Translations under genes and position numbers: made by a program | Shown here: one piece after another, positions 27,539 through 35,455 of the stretch | Layout: the number at the start of each line of letters is the position of its first letter | Numbering within the stretch: position 1 is the first letter of the stretch | The notes under the pieces: generated by a model | What the model saw: the letters and a program-made list of their open reading frames with translations, nothing else | Told to the model about the DNA's origin: nothing | Databases searched by the model: none | NCBI RefSeq assembly: GCF_009827325.1 | Contig: NZ_WTYC01000001.1 | Span: 744,001-808,000, forward strand | DNA length: 64,000 nucleotides | DNA from: Qipengyuania vulgaris | GTDB lineage: Bacteria; Pseudomonadota; Alphaproteobacteria; Sphingomonadales; Sphingomonadaceae | Direction of reading: 5' to 3'

Positions 27539-28861
27539 ATGACCGCCCGATTGATGAAGCTGTGGCACGACGTGAACGCGAGCTACTGGTTCCTGCCGGC
27601 ACTCTTCTCGATCGCGGCGCTTTTGCTGGCAACGCTCACCCTCTGGCTCGATCGCAACGGCTGGGCTGGCTTCCTCAACGGTGTAAGCTGGCTCCAGCCC
27701 GCACGGCCCGATGGTGCCATCAACATGCTAACCGTCATCTCCGGCACGATGATCGGAGTGGCCTCTACCGTGTTTTCCATCACCATTGCCGCGGTCGCCT
27801 ACGCCAGCGGGAATTACGGCCCCCGACTTCTCACCAATTTCATGGAAGACCGCGGCAACCAATTTAGTCTCGCAACCTTCATCGGCACTTTCGTTTACGC
27901 GATCACCGTGCTGCGGACAGTCCGGGCAGAGGATGAAGTGCCAGCGAACTTGGAGGATGCAGCCGCCTCTTTCCTGCCGGGGTTTGTACCCCAGTTATCG
28001 CTGTTGGTAGCTTTCGCCCTGATGATGCTGTCCGTTGCCGTGCTGGTCTATTTTCTCAACCACATACCTGCATCGATCCGCATCAATACGGTTCTCAAGG
28101 GGATCGGGGCACGCCTGCTCGAGGATATCAGGGACCGTTTTCCCGATGAAAACAGGGGCGAAAAGGCGCACTCTGCTCCAGAGGGCACCCCGATCCGCGC
28201 TTCCGACACCGGCTATGTGCAGGCCATCGGTTTTTCGCACCTTGAAAGGCTCGCGCAGCGGGAAAACGGGAAGCTGAAACTGGCTGTCCGAACGGGCGAC
28301 TTTGTCCATCCCGAAGTTCCGCTCGCCTATTGGGCCGACATGGATGTGACCGCAGATTGCCCCGACGACGACGTCCGCAGTGCTTTTACTCTAGGGAGCA
28401 TGCGCACCCCGAGCCAAGACATGCAGTTCCTCATCGACGAACTTGTCGAAATCGGTCTGCGGGCGCTTTCTCCGGGTATCAACGATCCATTCACGGCCGT
28501 GACCGCGGTTCACTGGCTAGGCGCCGCCACCGCAGAACTTGCCCGGCGCAATCTGACGCGAAGCTTCGCCAAGGACGGCGAGGAACCCCATCTCGTCCTC
28601 CTCGAAGACGACTTTTCCCATTTCGTGGAGCGCGGATTCGGAGCGATGAGGAGCGGGGTAGCGACCAATCGTATTGCCACGCTGGTCACTTTCGATGCAT
28701 TAGTGGACGCGGCTTCCACGCTTGATGACGAGGCCCGCCGCGCAGTCCTCAAGGGCGAAGGCAAACTTCTCGCACAGCAGGCTCACGAACATCTGGTCGG
28801 ACCCGAGCTCAATGCCGTCGCCGCCCGGTACCAGACCTTTCTCAATCGGATCGAACGCTAG
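27539..28861 (+). CDS. DUF2254 membrane protein, second of a tandem pair
   Basis: 440 aa, same architecture as the upstream gene: four N-terminal TMs with ISGTMIGVASTVFSITIAAVA and a soluble C-terminal half with ALSPGINDPFTAVTAVHWL. The pair share the signature but are divergent elsewhere, so this is an old duplication. Its last 20 bases overlap the 3' end of the minus-strand EamA gene. Confidence 0.85.
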   Translation: MTARLMKLWHDVNASYWFLPALFSIAALLLATLTLWLDRNGWAGFLNGVSWLQPARPDGAINMLTVISGTMIGVASTVFSITIAAVAYASGNYGPRLLTNFMEDRGNQFSLATFIGTFVYAITVLRTVRAEDEVPANLEDAAASFLPGFVPQLSLLVAFALMMLSVAVLVYFLNHIPASIRINTVLKGIGARLLEDIRDRFPDENRGEKAHSAPEGTPIRASDTGYVQAIGFSHLERLAQRENGKLKLAVRTGDFVHPEVPLAYWADMDVTADCPDDDVRSAFTLGSMRTPSQDMQFLIDELVEIGLRALSPGINDPFTAVTAVHWLGAATAELARRNLTRSFAKDGEEPHLVLLEDDFSHFVERGFGAMRSGVATNRIATLVTFDALVDAASTLDDEARRAVLKGEGKLLAQQAHEHLVGPELNAVAARYQTFLNRIER

Positions 28862-29762
28862 CCAGACGCGGGGGCGGTGCGCTCTTTGCCAGCATCAAAG
28901 CCGCTGCGACCAGCGCCATTCCCAAGATATCGAGCGGGACCAGTACCTCCCCGAAGACCAGCCAACCGACAGTCGCCGCGAGTGCGGGCTGGGTGAGCAA
29001 TGCCATGCCGATTATCAGCGGCGGAAAGTTGCGGAGCGAATAAACCAACAGTCCCTGACCGATAATCTGGCTGGACAGAGCGAGGAGCAGCACAGGCGTC
29101 CAGCCCTTTTCACCTGGCCAGATCGGCTCTCCGGCAAAGACCGCCATACCGAGCAACAGGGGCGACGCGGCAATGCAGACCAGTAGCAGGACGCTCCATT
29201 GCCCCAGCACCGCCCGCGCGCGTTGTGCGGGGAGCAGGTAGAAGGCGTAGCACACCCCGGCGAACAGGCAGAGCAGGTCTCCGACGAATGAAGTCGTGGA
29301 AATTTCGAGGCTGCGACCGAGCAGTATCGCCGCACCGACAAGGGCCGCGATCACGCCAGCCGCCTCGCGCCATGAAGGGGCCCGGCGCAGCGCAATCAGG
29401 CCCCAGATCATCAGGATCACGCTCCCCGAATTGCCGAACAATACCGAGTTCCCCAGCCGGGTCTGCTCGATGCCGATGTGCCAGCTTGCCAGATCCAGAG
29501 CGAAGAACACGCCTGCCATTACCACCAACAGCGCCAGCCGGAGGTCCATAGGACCGGGTGCTCTTCCCCGCCATGCCAGAAGGGCAATAATCGGAATAGG
29601 CAGAAGCAGGCGCCAGAACGCTGCGGAAATCGGTCCGGTATCGGTCAACCGAACCAGCCACGGGCCCAGCGCCAAGGCAGCATTACCGGCAAGCAGCGCG
29701 ACGAAGTGCCACGCGCTGGCCTGAAAGCCATTCTTGTCCGGCTCTGCGCTTGTCTCGCCCAT
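28842..29762 (-). CDS. EamA/DMT-superfamily transporter
   Basis: 306 aa with about ten hydrophobic helices and the two-fold EamA repeat. The C-terminal repeat contains SSQIIGQGLLVYSLRNFPPLIIGMALLTQPALA. Members export amino acids or metabolites; the substrate is not predictable here. It is convergent with the DUF2254 pair and divergent from the ene-reductase gene, with a 56-base gap between starts. Confidence 0.88.
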   Translation of the reverse strand: MGETSAEPDKNGFQASAWHFVALLAGNAALALGPWLVRLTDTGPISAAFWRLLLPIPIIALLAWRGRAPGPMDLRLALLVVMAGVFFALDLASWHIGIEQTRLGNSVLFGNSGSVILMIWGLIALRRAPSWREAAGVIAALVGAAILLGRSLEISTTSFVGDLLCLFAGVCYAFYLLPAQRARAVLGQWSVLLLVCIAASPLLLGMAVFAGEPIWPGEKGWTPVLLLALSSQIIGQGLLVYSLRNFPPLIIGMALLTQPALAATVGWLVFGEVLVPLDILGMALVAAALMLAKSAPPPRLASVRSD

Positions 29763-29818
29763 ACCCGCCCCCTAGCTCTTGCGTCACACAAGGCCAGCCA
29801 AAAAAGGACTACGCCTCC

Positions 29819-30931
29819 ATGCACGAAAAACTTTTCGAACCGCTTACCCTCGGCGCTATCGAGGCGAAGAACCGGATATTCATGGCCCCGCTCACCCGTG
29901 GCCGTTCGACCCAGCCGGGATCGATCCCCAACGAGATGATGGCGACCTATTACCGCCAACGCGCCGGCGCTGGCCTGATCATAACCGAAGCCACGGGTAT
30001 CAGTGTCGAAGGCCTGGGATGGCCGGCAGCGCCCGGCATCTGGAGCGAAGCACAGACCGAAGGCTGGAAACAGGTAACCGAAGCCGTACACGAGGAAGGC
30101 GGCAAGATCGTTCTCCAGATGTGGCACATGGGTCGCCTTGTTCACCCGGACTTCCTCGGAGGAAATCCGCCCGTATCGGCCAGCGCCACCAAGGCCCCCG
30201 GGCATGCCCATACCTTCGAAGGACGCAAGGATTACGAAGCGGCGCGCGAGCTTTCCAAGGACGAAATCGCCCGAGTGGTGGAGGATTATCGCCATGCTGG
30301 CGAGAACGCGAAAAAGGCAGGCTTCGACGGCGTCCAGCTCCACGGGGCGAATGGCTATCTCGTCGACCAGTTCCTGCGCGACAGTACGAACCTGCGCGAA
30401 GACGAATATGGGGGAAGCCCCGAGAACCGGACGCGCTTCCTGCGCGAAGTTCTGACTGCGCTGGTCGACGTCTGGGGCGCACAGCGCGTGGGCGTTCGTC
30501 TTTCGCCCAATGGCGAAACGCAAGGATGCGACGACAGCGATCCTGCCGCCACTTTCGGCGCAGCCGCCAGGATGATCGAGGATCTCGGCCTCGATCACCT
30601 CGAACTGCGCGAGCCGGGGCCCGAAGGGACCTTCGGCTCGACAGATGTGCCCAAGCAGAGCCCGCTGATCCGCTCGATCTACTCTGGCAAGCTCATCCTC
30701 AACAGCGATTATACACCTGATCAGGCGGTGGCCGAAATCGAGGCGGGGCGCTGCGATGCGGTAAGCTGGGGCCGCGATTTCATCTCGAATCCCGATCTTC
30801 CCGATCGCTTCCGCAATGGCGCCAACCTGCAGCCCAACGTGAACGTGCCGCAGAGCTGGTATCTGCCTGGACCCGAAGGCTACATCGACTATCCCACGCT
30901 CGCCGAAACCGGTGAAACCGTCACCGCGTAA
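29819..30931 (+). CDS. Old yellow enzyme family NADH:flavin oxidoreductase (alkene reductase)
   Basis: 370 aa FMN-dependent TIM-barrel enzyme that reduces activated alkenes, nitroesters or N-ethylmaleimide. FMN-binding MAPLTRGRS is at about 22-30, the substrate-binding H175/N178 pair is in LHGANGYLVDQF, and GVRLSPNG is further on. Close to the NemA/OYE group. The frame is open for 23 codons upstream; the ATG at 29819 gives the family start MHEKLFEPL. It is followed by a strong bidirectional terminator. Confidence 0.93.
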   Translation: MHEKLFEPLTLGAIEAKNRIFMAPLTRGRSTQPGSIPNEMMATYYRQRAGAGLIITEATGISVEGLGWPAAPGIWSEAQTEGWKQVTEAVHEEGGKIVLQMWHMGRLVHPDFLGGNPPVSASATKAPGHAHTFEGRKDYEAARELSKDEIARVVEDYRHAGENAKKAGFDGVQLHGANGYLVDQFLRDSTNLREDEYGGSPENRTRFLREVLTALVDVWGAQRVGVRLSPNGETQGCDDSDPAATFGAAARMIEDLGLDHLELREPGPEGTFGSTDVPKQSPLIRSIYSGKLILNSDYTPDQAVAEIEAGRCDAVSWGRDFISNPDLPDRFRNGANLQPNVNVPQSWYLPGPEGYIDYPTLAETGETVTA

Positions 30932-30942
30932 CATGTTGCGAT

Positions 30943-30984
30943 AGCCGGCCCGGTCCTGAGATCCAGGAATTAACCGGGCCGGCT
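30943..30984. terminator. Strong bidirectional terminator
   Basis: Arms 30943-30954 (AGCCGGCCCGGT) and 30973-30984 pair perfectly over 12 bp, followed by TATT on the plus strand. It lies between the OYE gene (plus) and the lipoprotein gene (minus) and can end both. Confidence 0.85.
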
Positions 30985-31295
30985 TATTCGTCCGCTTCGG
31001 CTTCCGGTTCGATCGGCTCTGCCTGAGGCGCCGGTTCATCGGTGGGAGGATCAGCGGCCGCAGGTTCGTCGGTGCTGTCGATACCTGAAGGATCCTCACC
31101 ACCCTCCTTGGCCTCGACCAGCGGCGGCGATTGCGAGCGCACGGTATCGAGCGGCAACATGTCGTCGCTTATCGTTCCGCCCAGCACTTCGCCGCGTGCA
31201 TCGCGGGCAACGTCTTCCTGCTCGCCGGGGGCGGGATCGTCTCCGCAGGCAGCGAGAACCACGCACAGAGCGGCAAGGGCGGAAAATCGGATCAT
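30984..31295 (-). CDS. Small acidic lipoprotein
   Basis: 103 aa. The N-terminal signal ends in a lipobox (LAAC, Cys at residue 17), so it should be lipidated and sorted to the periplasmic side. The rest is acidic and low in complexity; the last 35 residues are Pro, Glu, Asp and Ala rich. The start overlaps the lipB stop (ATGA), suggesting cotranscription. No known family; it is unclear whether the acidic tail has a role. Confidence 0.75.
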   Translation of the reverse strand: MIRFSALAALCVVLAACGDDPAPGEQEDVARDARGEVLGGTISDDMLPLDTVRSQSPPLVEAKEGGEDPSGIDSTDEPAAADPPTDEPAPQAEPIEPEAEADE

Positions 31296-31999
31296 GGCAG
31301 CGAACAGGCCTTTCCTTCGAGCGCGGCGAGGAAATCGCCTGCGCGGTTCTTCAATGCCTCATCGAAAGCCGATGGCGCAAGATCGAGACCGAGCTTTGCG
31401 AGGCTCGTGACGTCGAACTCTCCGATTCCGCAGGGGACTATACCAGCGAAATGCGAGAGATCCGGCGCGATATTCACCGAAAAACCGTGCATGGTGATCC
31501 AGCGCCGGACCCGCACGCCGATCGCACCGATCTTGGCCTCACGCCCGTCGATATCGCGGGTCCAGATGCCGATACGGCCCTCGCTGCGCCAGCATTCCAC
31601 CCCCACGTCGTCCAGCGTAGCAATGATCCAGCCTTCAAGCGAATGCACGAAGCAGCGCACATCGCGTCCGCGCGTCTTGAGGTCCAACATCAGGTACCCG
31701 ATCCGCTGTCCGGGGCCGTGATAAGTATAGCGGCCACCCCGCCCTGCATCCACGACCTCGAAGCGCGGATCGAGCAATTCCGCGCCGTCGGCACTGGTCC
31801 CGGCGGTGTAAACAGGGGGATGTTCGAGCAGCCAGATCTGTTCTTTGGCGTCGCCTTCGCTGATCGCAGCGTTGCGCTCTTCCATCGTCACAAGCGCTTC
31901 GCGATAGGGAATTTGCGCATTTTCGGCGCGCCATTCGATGTTTTCGGGGAACGGGACAGGCATCGGCGATTGCGTGGCGATTGTGTTCACGCTTATCAA
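31292..31999 (-). CDS. lipB: Octanoyl-[ACP]:protein N-octanoyltransferase
   Basis: 235 aa. It transfers octanoyl from ACP to lipoyl domains of pyruvate and 2-oxoglutarate dehydrogenases. The catalytic Cys is C190 in [14 protein letters not shown] with the partner Lys K156 in [23 protein letters not shown] is the acyl-binding loop. Length is normal. The acidic lipoprotein gene follows with a 4-base overlap. The membrane protein at 32024 is divergent, with 24 bases between starts. Confidence 0.95.
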   Translation of the reverse strand: MISVNTIATQSPMPVPFPENIEWRAENAQIPYREALVTMEERNAAISEGDAKEQIWLLEHPPVYTAGTSADGAELLDPRFEVVDAGRGGRYTYHGPGQRIGYLMLDLKTRGRDVRCFVHSLEGWIIATLDDVGVECWRSEGRIGIWTRDIDGREAKIGAIGVRVRRWITMHGFSVNIAPDLSHFAGIVPCGIGEFDVTSLAKLGLDLAPSAFDEALKNRAGDFLAALEGKACSLP

Positions 32000-32023
32000 G
32001 AGCCAAGATCCGAAGGAGCCACG

Positions 32024-32857
32024 ATGAAATTCGATCTCGACACTGCCTGGAAAGATACAACGCGCCTGTTGCGTGACAATTTCGGTTTGCTGGCTGTCGT
32101 TGCCGGGGTGTTCTACTTCATCCCATATGCTGCGGCCCTGCTCTGGATTCCAGGCCTTGCCGAGTTGGCCATAGGCCAGTTCGACCCGTCCTCCGCCGAG
32201 ATGGAATCCATGGCTAACGAGATGCTGGCCGGTTACTGGTGGGCCCTGGTCCTCTTGGCCATCATACAGGGAACCGGCCTTCTCGCCATGCTCGCGCTAT
32301 TGAGAAGGAGGGCCAACCCCACTGTCGGACAAGCCATCTCCACAGGGGGCAAATCCGTCCTCTCGTATCTCGCGGCACAGATGCTGCAGGCGATGGTTCT
32401 CGCCATCGTGGTTTTCCTGCTGATTGGAATTCCGGTGGCCACGGGCCTGACGCCCCTCGCCGTCATCGGTGGGATCGCAGGCCTAGTTGTCGTCGCCTAT
32501 GTGCTGACCAAACTCTCGATTGCTGCACCGGTCATTGCAATAGATGGCCAATTCAATCCGGTCGCCGCACTCACCCGCTCATGGCGCCTGACCAAGGGCA
32601 ATAGCGTGAGATTGTTCTTCTTCTTCTTCCTTCTTCTCATCGCCTACATCGTGATTTCGACCATCGTCTCGATGATCTTCGCACTCCTCTTCGCGATGGG
32701 CGGGGCCGAGGTGCAGAGCTTCGGTCAAGCGATCAGCGCAAGCCTGATGAACGCCTTGCTAGCGCTGTTCTTTGCCTGCGTGCTCGCTGCGATCCACACG
32801 CAGCTGACACGCCTTCACAGCACGTCAGCCGAGCGGAATTCCGCGAACGGGGACTAA
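32024..32857 (+). CDS. Multi-pass membrane protein, GPDPase membrane-domain-like
   Basis: 277 aa from the ATG at 32024 (preceded by GAAGGAG); the longer frame to 31196 is antisense to lipB and rejected. About six hydrophobic helices, with a [20 protein letters not shown] opening and the internal [19 protein letters not shown] motif. These resemble the membrane domain of glycerophosphodiester phosphodiesterases and YciC-like proteins. No catalytic domain is attached. Its stop overlaps the stop of the methyltransferase gene. Confidence 0.75.
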   Translation: MKFDLDTAWKDTTRLLRDNFGLLAVVAGVFYFIPYAAALLWIPGLAELAIGQFDPSSAEMESMANEMLAGYWWALVLLAIIQGTGLLAMLALLRRRANPTVGQAISTGGKSVLSYLAAQMLQAMVLAIVVFLLIGIPVATGLTPLAVIGGIAGLVVVAYVLTKLSIAAPVIAIDGQFNPVAALTRSWRLTKGNSVRLFFFFFLLLIAYIVISTIVSMIFALLFAMGGAEVQSFGQAISASLMNALLALFFACVLAAIHTQLTRLHSTSAERNSANGD

Positions 32858-33489
32858 GCCTCCGCGTCCTTCCAGCCCCAGAAAAGCTGGCAGGGAAGAA
32901 CGTTCAGCGGTTCGAAACCGCTGTCGATACGCTCGAAATGACGTTCCATGAAATCTCGCGCTTTGGCAGAGAACTGGTAGACGAGAAACGCCCCGCCGGG
33001 GCGGATTACGCGGTGGGTCGCCGCAGCGATGGCCGGTCCGACGCCGTCCGGAAGCGTGGAGAAGGGCAAGCCCGAAAGCACGTAATCTGCATGCTCGTGC
33101 CCATGCGCCCTGACGATTTCCTCCACGTCCGCAGCTGAGCCGTGAACCGCGCTGAAGCGGCTGTCCCGGAAATGTTTCTTGAGATAATCGATATAAAGGG
33201 GATTTGTGTCGATGACGATCAGTTGGCCATCGCGCGGCAACCGGTCGAGCACAGCTTGGCAGAAAGTGCCGACACCCGGACCATACTCCACGAAGACCTT
33301 GCATTCGTCCCATTTGACCGGGGCAAGCATCTTCCGGATGGTAAAGCGCGATGATGGAATGATGGAGCCGACCATCTTCGGTTCTTCGAGGAAGCCCTTG
33401 AAGAATACGCCCCACTGCCCCAACAGCCGCGATGCGCGATCCTTCAGAGTGCGTCGTTCGATCACCCCGATACCCTGTTGTCCGCTCAA
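32854..33489 (-). CDS. Class I SAM methyltransferase, phospholipid N-methyltransferase-like
   Basis: About 211 aa from the TTG at 33489, which has AAAAGG upstream. ATG at 33549 and GTG at 33558 are in-frame alternatives that add about 20 poorly convincing residues. WGVFFKGFLEEPKMVGSIIPSS and the SAM motif I FVEYGPGVGTFC are like those of PmtA-type phosphatidylethanolamine methyltransferases and rRNA-type dimethylases. LSGLPFSTLP is the catalytic-loop equivalent. It probably modifies phospholipids or a similar amine; not proven. Confidence 0.75.
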   Translation of the reverse strand: MSGQQGIGVIERRTLKDRASRLLGQWGVFFKGFLEEPKMVGSIIPSSRFTIRKMLAPVKWDECKVFVEYGPGVGTFCQAVLDRLPRDGQLIVIDTNPLYIDYLKKHFRDSRFSAVHGSAADVEEIVRAHGHEHADYVLSGLPFSTLPDGVGPAIAAATHRVIRPGGAFLVYQFSAKARDFMERHFERIDSGFEPLNVLPCQLFWGWKDAEA

Positions 33490-33585
33490 GTCATTTACCT
33501 TTTGCAACCCGGTAGAAAGTGGGCGGGTTTGGCAGGGAGCATGGAGCATTGCAAGCACGGGACCACAGGCTTAGCGGAGAAACCC

Positions 33586-34950
33586 ATGGCTGAAGCCGAT
33601 GCCGAGAACGCTCTGACACCGCCGCCATCGCGGCCGAAAAGCATTTCGCGCGAGCGTATGGCGCTGCTGTTCGCGGTGATGCTGACAACGGCGGCCGGAA
33701 ATACCGCGATGCAATCGGTCATGCCTTCGATAGGGACGGCGCTGGAGATCGATGACGTCTGGATAAGTCTGGCCTACAGTTGGTCCGCCCTTCTTTGGGT
33801 GATCTGCGCTCCGCTCTGGGCTGAACGCTCGGACCGGCGCGGCCGGAAGGCGATGATGGCGGTCGGATTGATCGGTTTCATCGCCTCCATGGCCTTATGC
33901 GGCCTAGCATTATGGTTCGGCTTGATCGGATTGCTGGGCGGCACGGCAGCGCTAATCGCCTTTGCCGTGGCTCGCAGTCTCTATGGCGGTTTCGGGAGCG
34001 CGGCGCCGCCTGCGGTGCAGGCCTATGTAGCCAGCCGCACACCGCGTGCCGAACGCACGCAGGCACTTTCGCTGATTGCATCCAGTTTCGGTTTGGGCAC
34101 GGTAATCGGGCCCGCGCTAGCGCCTCTGATGGTGCTGCCCTTTGTCGGCCTGACCGGCCCTTTCATAATTTTCGCGCTTATCGGGCTGCTCACGCTCACC
34201 GCGTTGCGATTGAGGTTGCCGAATGATGAGCCGCAATTTCCAGCGCGCGGAAGCACTTACGATGCGCCCTACACCAGTGGTTCGACCTCCAGCGAGCGTT
34301 CGGAAGAGGTGCCGGAGGACGAGCACGAAGAGGAAGATGAGGTAGAGCCGCACAAGCTGCGTTGGTTCGAGCCACGCCTGAGGCCCTGGGTCACGGTCGG
34401 CTTGCTCGGCGGCCATGCACAGGCGATGGTTCTCGGGATCATTGGATTCCTCGTGCTGGACCGGCTTGGCCTGCGCGCAACCCCTGCAGAAGGAACCGGA
34501 CCGGTCGGGCTGGTGCTGATGTGCGGGGCCATCGCGACCCTGCTCGCACAATGGGGGCTTATTCCGCGGCTGGACCTCGGCCCGAGGGCGGCAACCCTCT
34601 CGGGCATCACCGTCGCTGCCGCAGGCGTCGTCTATCTCGGGGTCGCCGACGATCTTCATTCGATCGCGCTGGCCTATGCGATCGCGTCGCTCGGTTTCGG
34701 ATTATTCCGTCCTGGAAGCACGGCCGGGACATCGCTTGCCGTTACCCGCTCTGAACAGGGCCAAGCTTCCGGAATTACCGCCTCGGTTGCCGGAGCAAGC
34801 TTCATTTATGCGCCTGCGCTGGGCGTCTGGCTGTACGGTCACTCGGATTGGCTGGGCTTCGGCCTGATCGCGGCCCTGTGCGTGGCGGTATTTCTTTACG
34901 GCTGGAAGGCGCTGCAAAAAGACAGCGCTCTCACCCGTAGCAGCAGCTAG
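33586..34950 (+). CDS. MFS transporter
   Basis: 454 aa from the ATG at 33586 (GGAGA upstream); a longer open frame to 33478 overlaps the methyltransferase leader. Twelve hydrophobic helices, with the MFS loop motif PLWAERSDRRGRKAMM between TM2 and TM3. A long acidic cytoplasmic loop (EEVPEDEHEEEDEVEPH) sits in the centre between the two six-helix halves. Probably a drug or small-molecule exporter. The 3' end overlaps that of arsC by a few bases. Confidence 0.87.
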   Translation: MAEADAENALTPPPSRPKSISRERMALLFAVMLTTAAGNTAMQSVMPSIGTALEIDDVWISLAYSWSALLWVICAPLWAERSDRRGRKAMMAVGLIGFIASMALCGLALWFGLIGLLGGTAALIAFAVARSLYGGFGSAAPPAVQAYVASRTPRAERTQALSLIASSFGLGTVIGPALAPLMVLPFVGLTGPFIIFALIGLLTLTALRLRLPNDEPQFPARGSTYDAPYTSGSTSSERSEEVPEDEHEEEDEVEPHKLRWFEPRLRPWVTVGLLGGHAQAMVLGIIGFLVLDRLGLRATPAEGTGPVGLVLMCGAIATLLAQWGLIPRLDLGPRAATLSGITVAAAGVVYLGVADDLHSIALAYAIASLGFGLFRPGSTAGTSLAVTRSEQGQASGITASVAGASFIYAPALGVWLYGHSDWLGFGLIAALCVAVFLYGWKALQKDSALTRSSS

Positions 34951-35291
34951 AGGATTTCGAGCACCGCATCCTGCGGACGGCAGAGGCGAACGCCCTTTTC
35001 CGTCTCCACAAGCGGGCGCTCGATCAGGATGGGATCGGCCACCATCGCGGCCAGAACTTCGTCGGCGCTCGCATCGGGAAGGCCGCGCTCCTCGGCATCG
35101 GTGCCGCGAATCCTGAGTCCTTGGTTGGGACTGATACCTGCATCCCGATAGAGCTGCGCCAGCTTTTCCCGGCTCGGGGGATTCTTTAGGTACTCGATCA
35201 CATCGACTTCGACCTTCGAGAGATTTTCGAGGATCGCGAGCGTCTTGCGCGAAGTACCGCAATTCGGGTTGTGCCAGATCGTGGCTTTCAT
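34947..35291 (-). CDS. arsC: ArsC-type arsenate reductase (glutaredoxin-dependent)
   Basis: 114 aa with thioredoxin-like fold. The catalytic Cys is C11 in NPNCGTSRKTL, with RPLVETEKGVRLCRP at the C-terminal side. It reduces arsenate to arsenite with glutathione and glutaredoxin. No arsB, acr3 or arsR lies nearby, so it may be a stand-alone reductase or a relative with another substrate. It begins with ATG at 35291, overlapping the stop of the small upstream ORF. Confidence 0.88.
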   Translation of the reverse strand: MKATIWHNPNCGTSRKTLAILENLSKVEVDVIEYLKNPPSREKLAQLYRDAGISPNQGLRIRGTDAEERGLPDASADEVLAAMVADPILIERPLVETEKGVRLCRPQDAVLEIL

Positions 35292-35455
35292 TCCTTATCT
35301 CCTTTGGCGCAGCGGTAATTGAGCGATCCGATAAGCGAAAGCGCCTCTTCAGATTTTTTCCTCGCTGCTGGAAGATTTAGGGTTGCAAATGCGAATAGCT
35401 CGCAATAGCAGGCGCGATAAATCTGATAATCATTCTCAAGAAGAAAGTAGTCCAT
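35288..35455 (-). CDS. Doubtful 55-aa ORF between arsC and the siderophore receptor
   Basis: ATG at 35455, stop overlapping the arsC ATG (ATGA) at 35288. The protein would start MDYFLLENDYQIYRACYCE. The ATGA coupling to arsC argues for reality. Against it: its start overlaps the ATG of the siderophore receptor on the other strand (shared CATG at 35453-35456), and it runs through the receptor's Fur box. No family is recognised. A longer frame goes up to 35524, inside the receptor. Confidence 0.25.
   Translation of the reverse strand: MDYFLLENDYQIYRACYCELFAFATLNLPAARKKSEEALSLIGSLNYRCAKGDKE
35419..35437 (+). promoter_or_regulatory. Fur box upstream of the siderophore receptor
   Basis: The 19 bases at 35419-35437 match the Fur consensus GATAATGATAATCATTATC at 14 positions, including the whole central GATAATCATT. 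They end 16 bases before the receptor ATG at 35454. Iron-bound Fur should repress the receptor when iron is sufficient. Confidence 0.7.
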
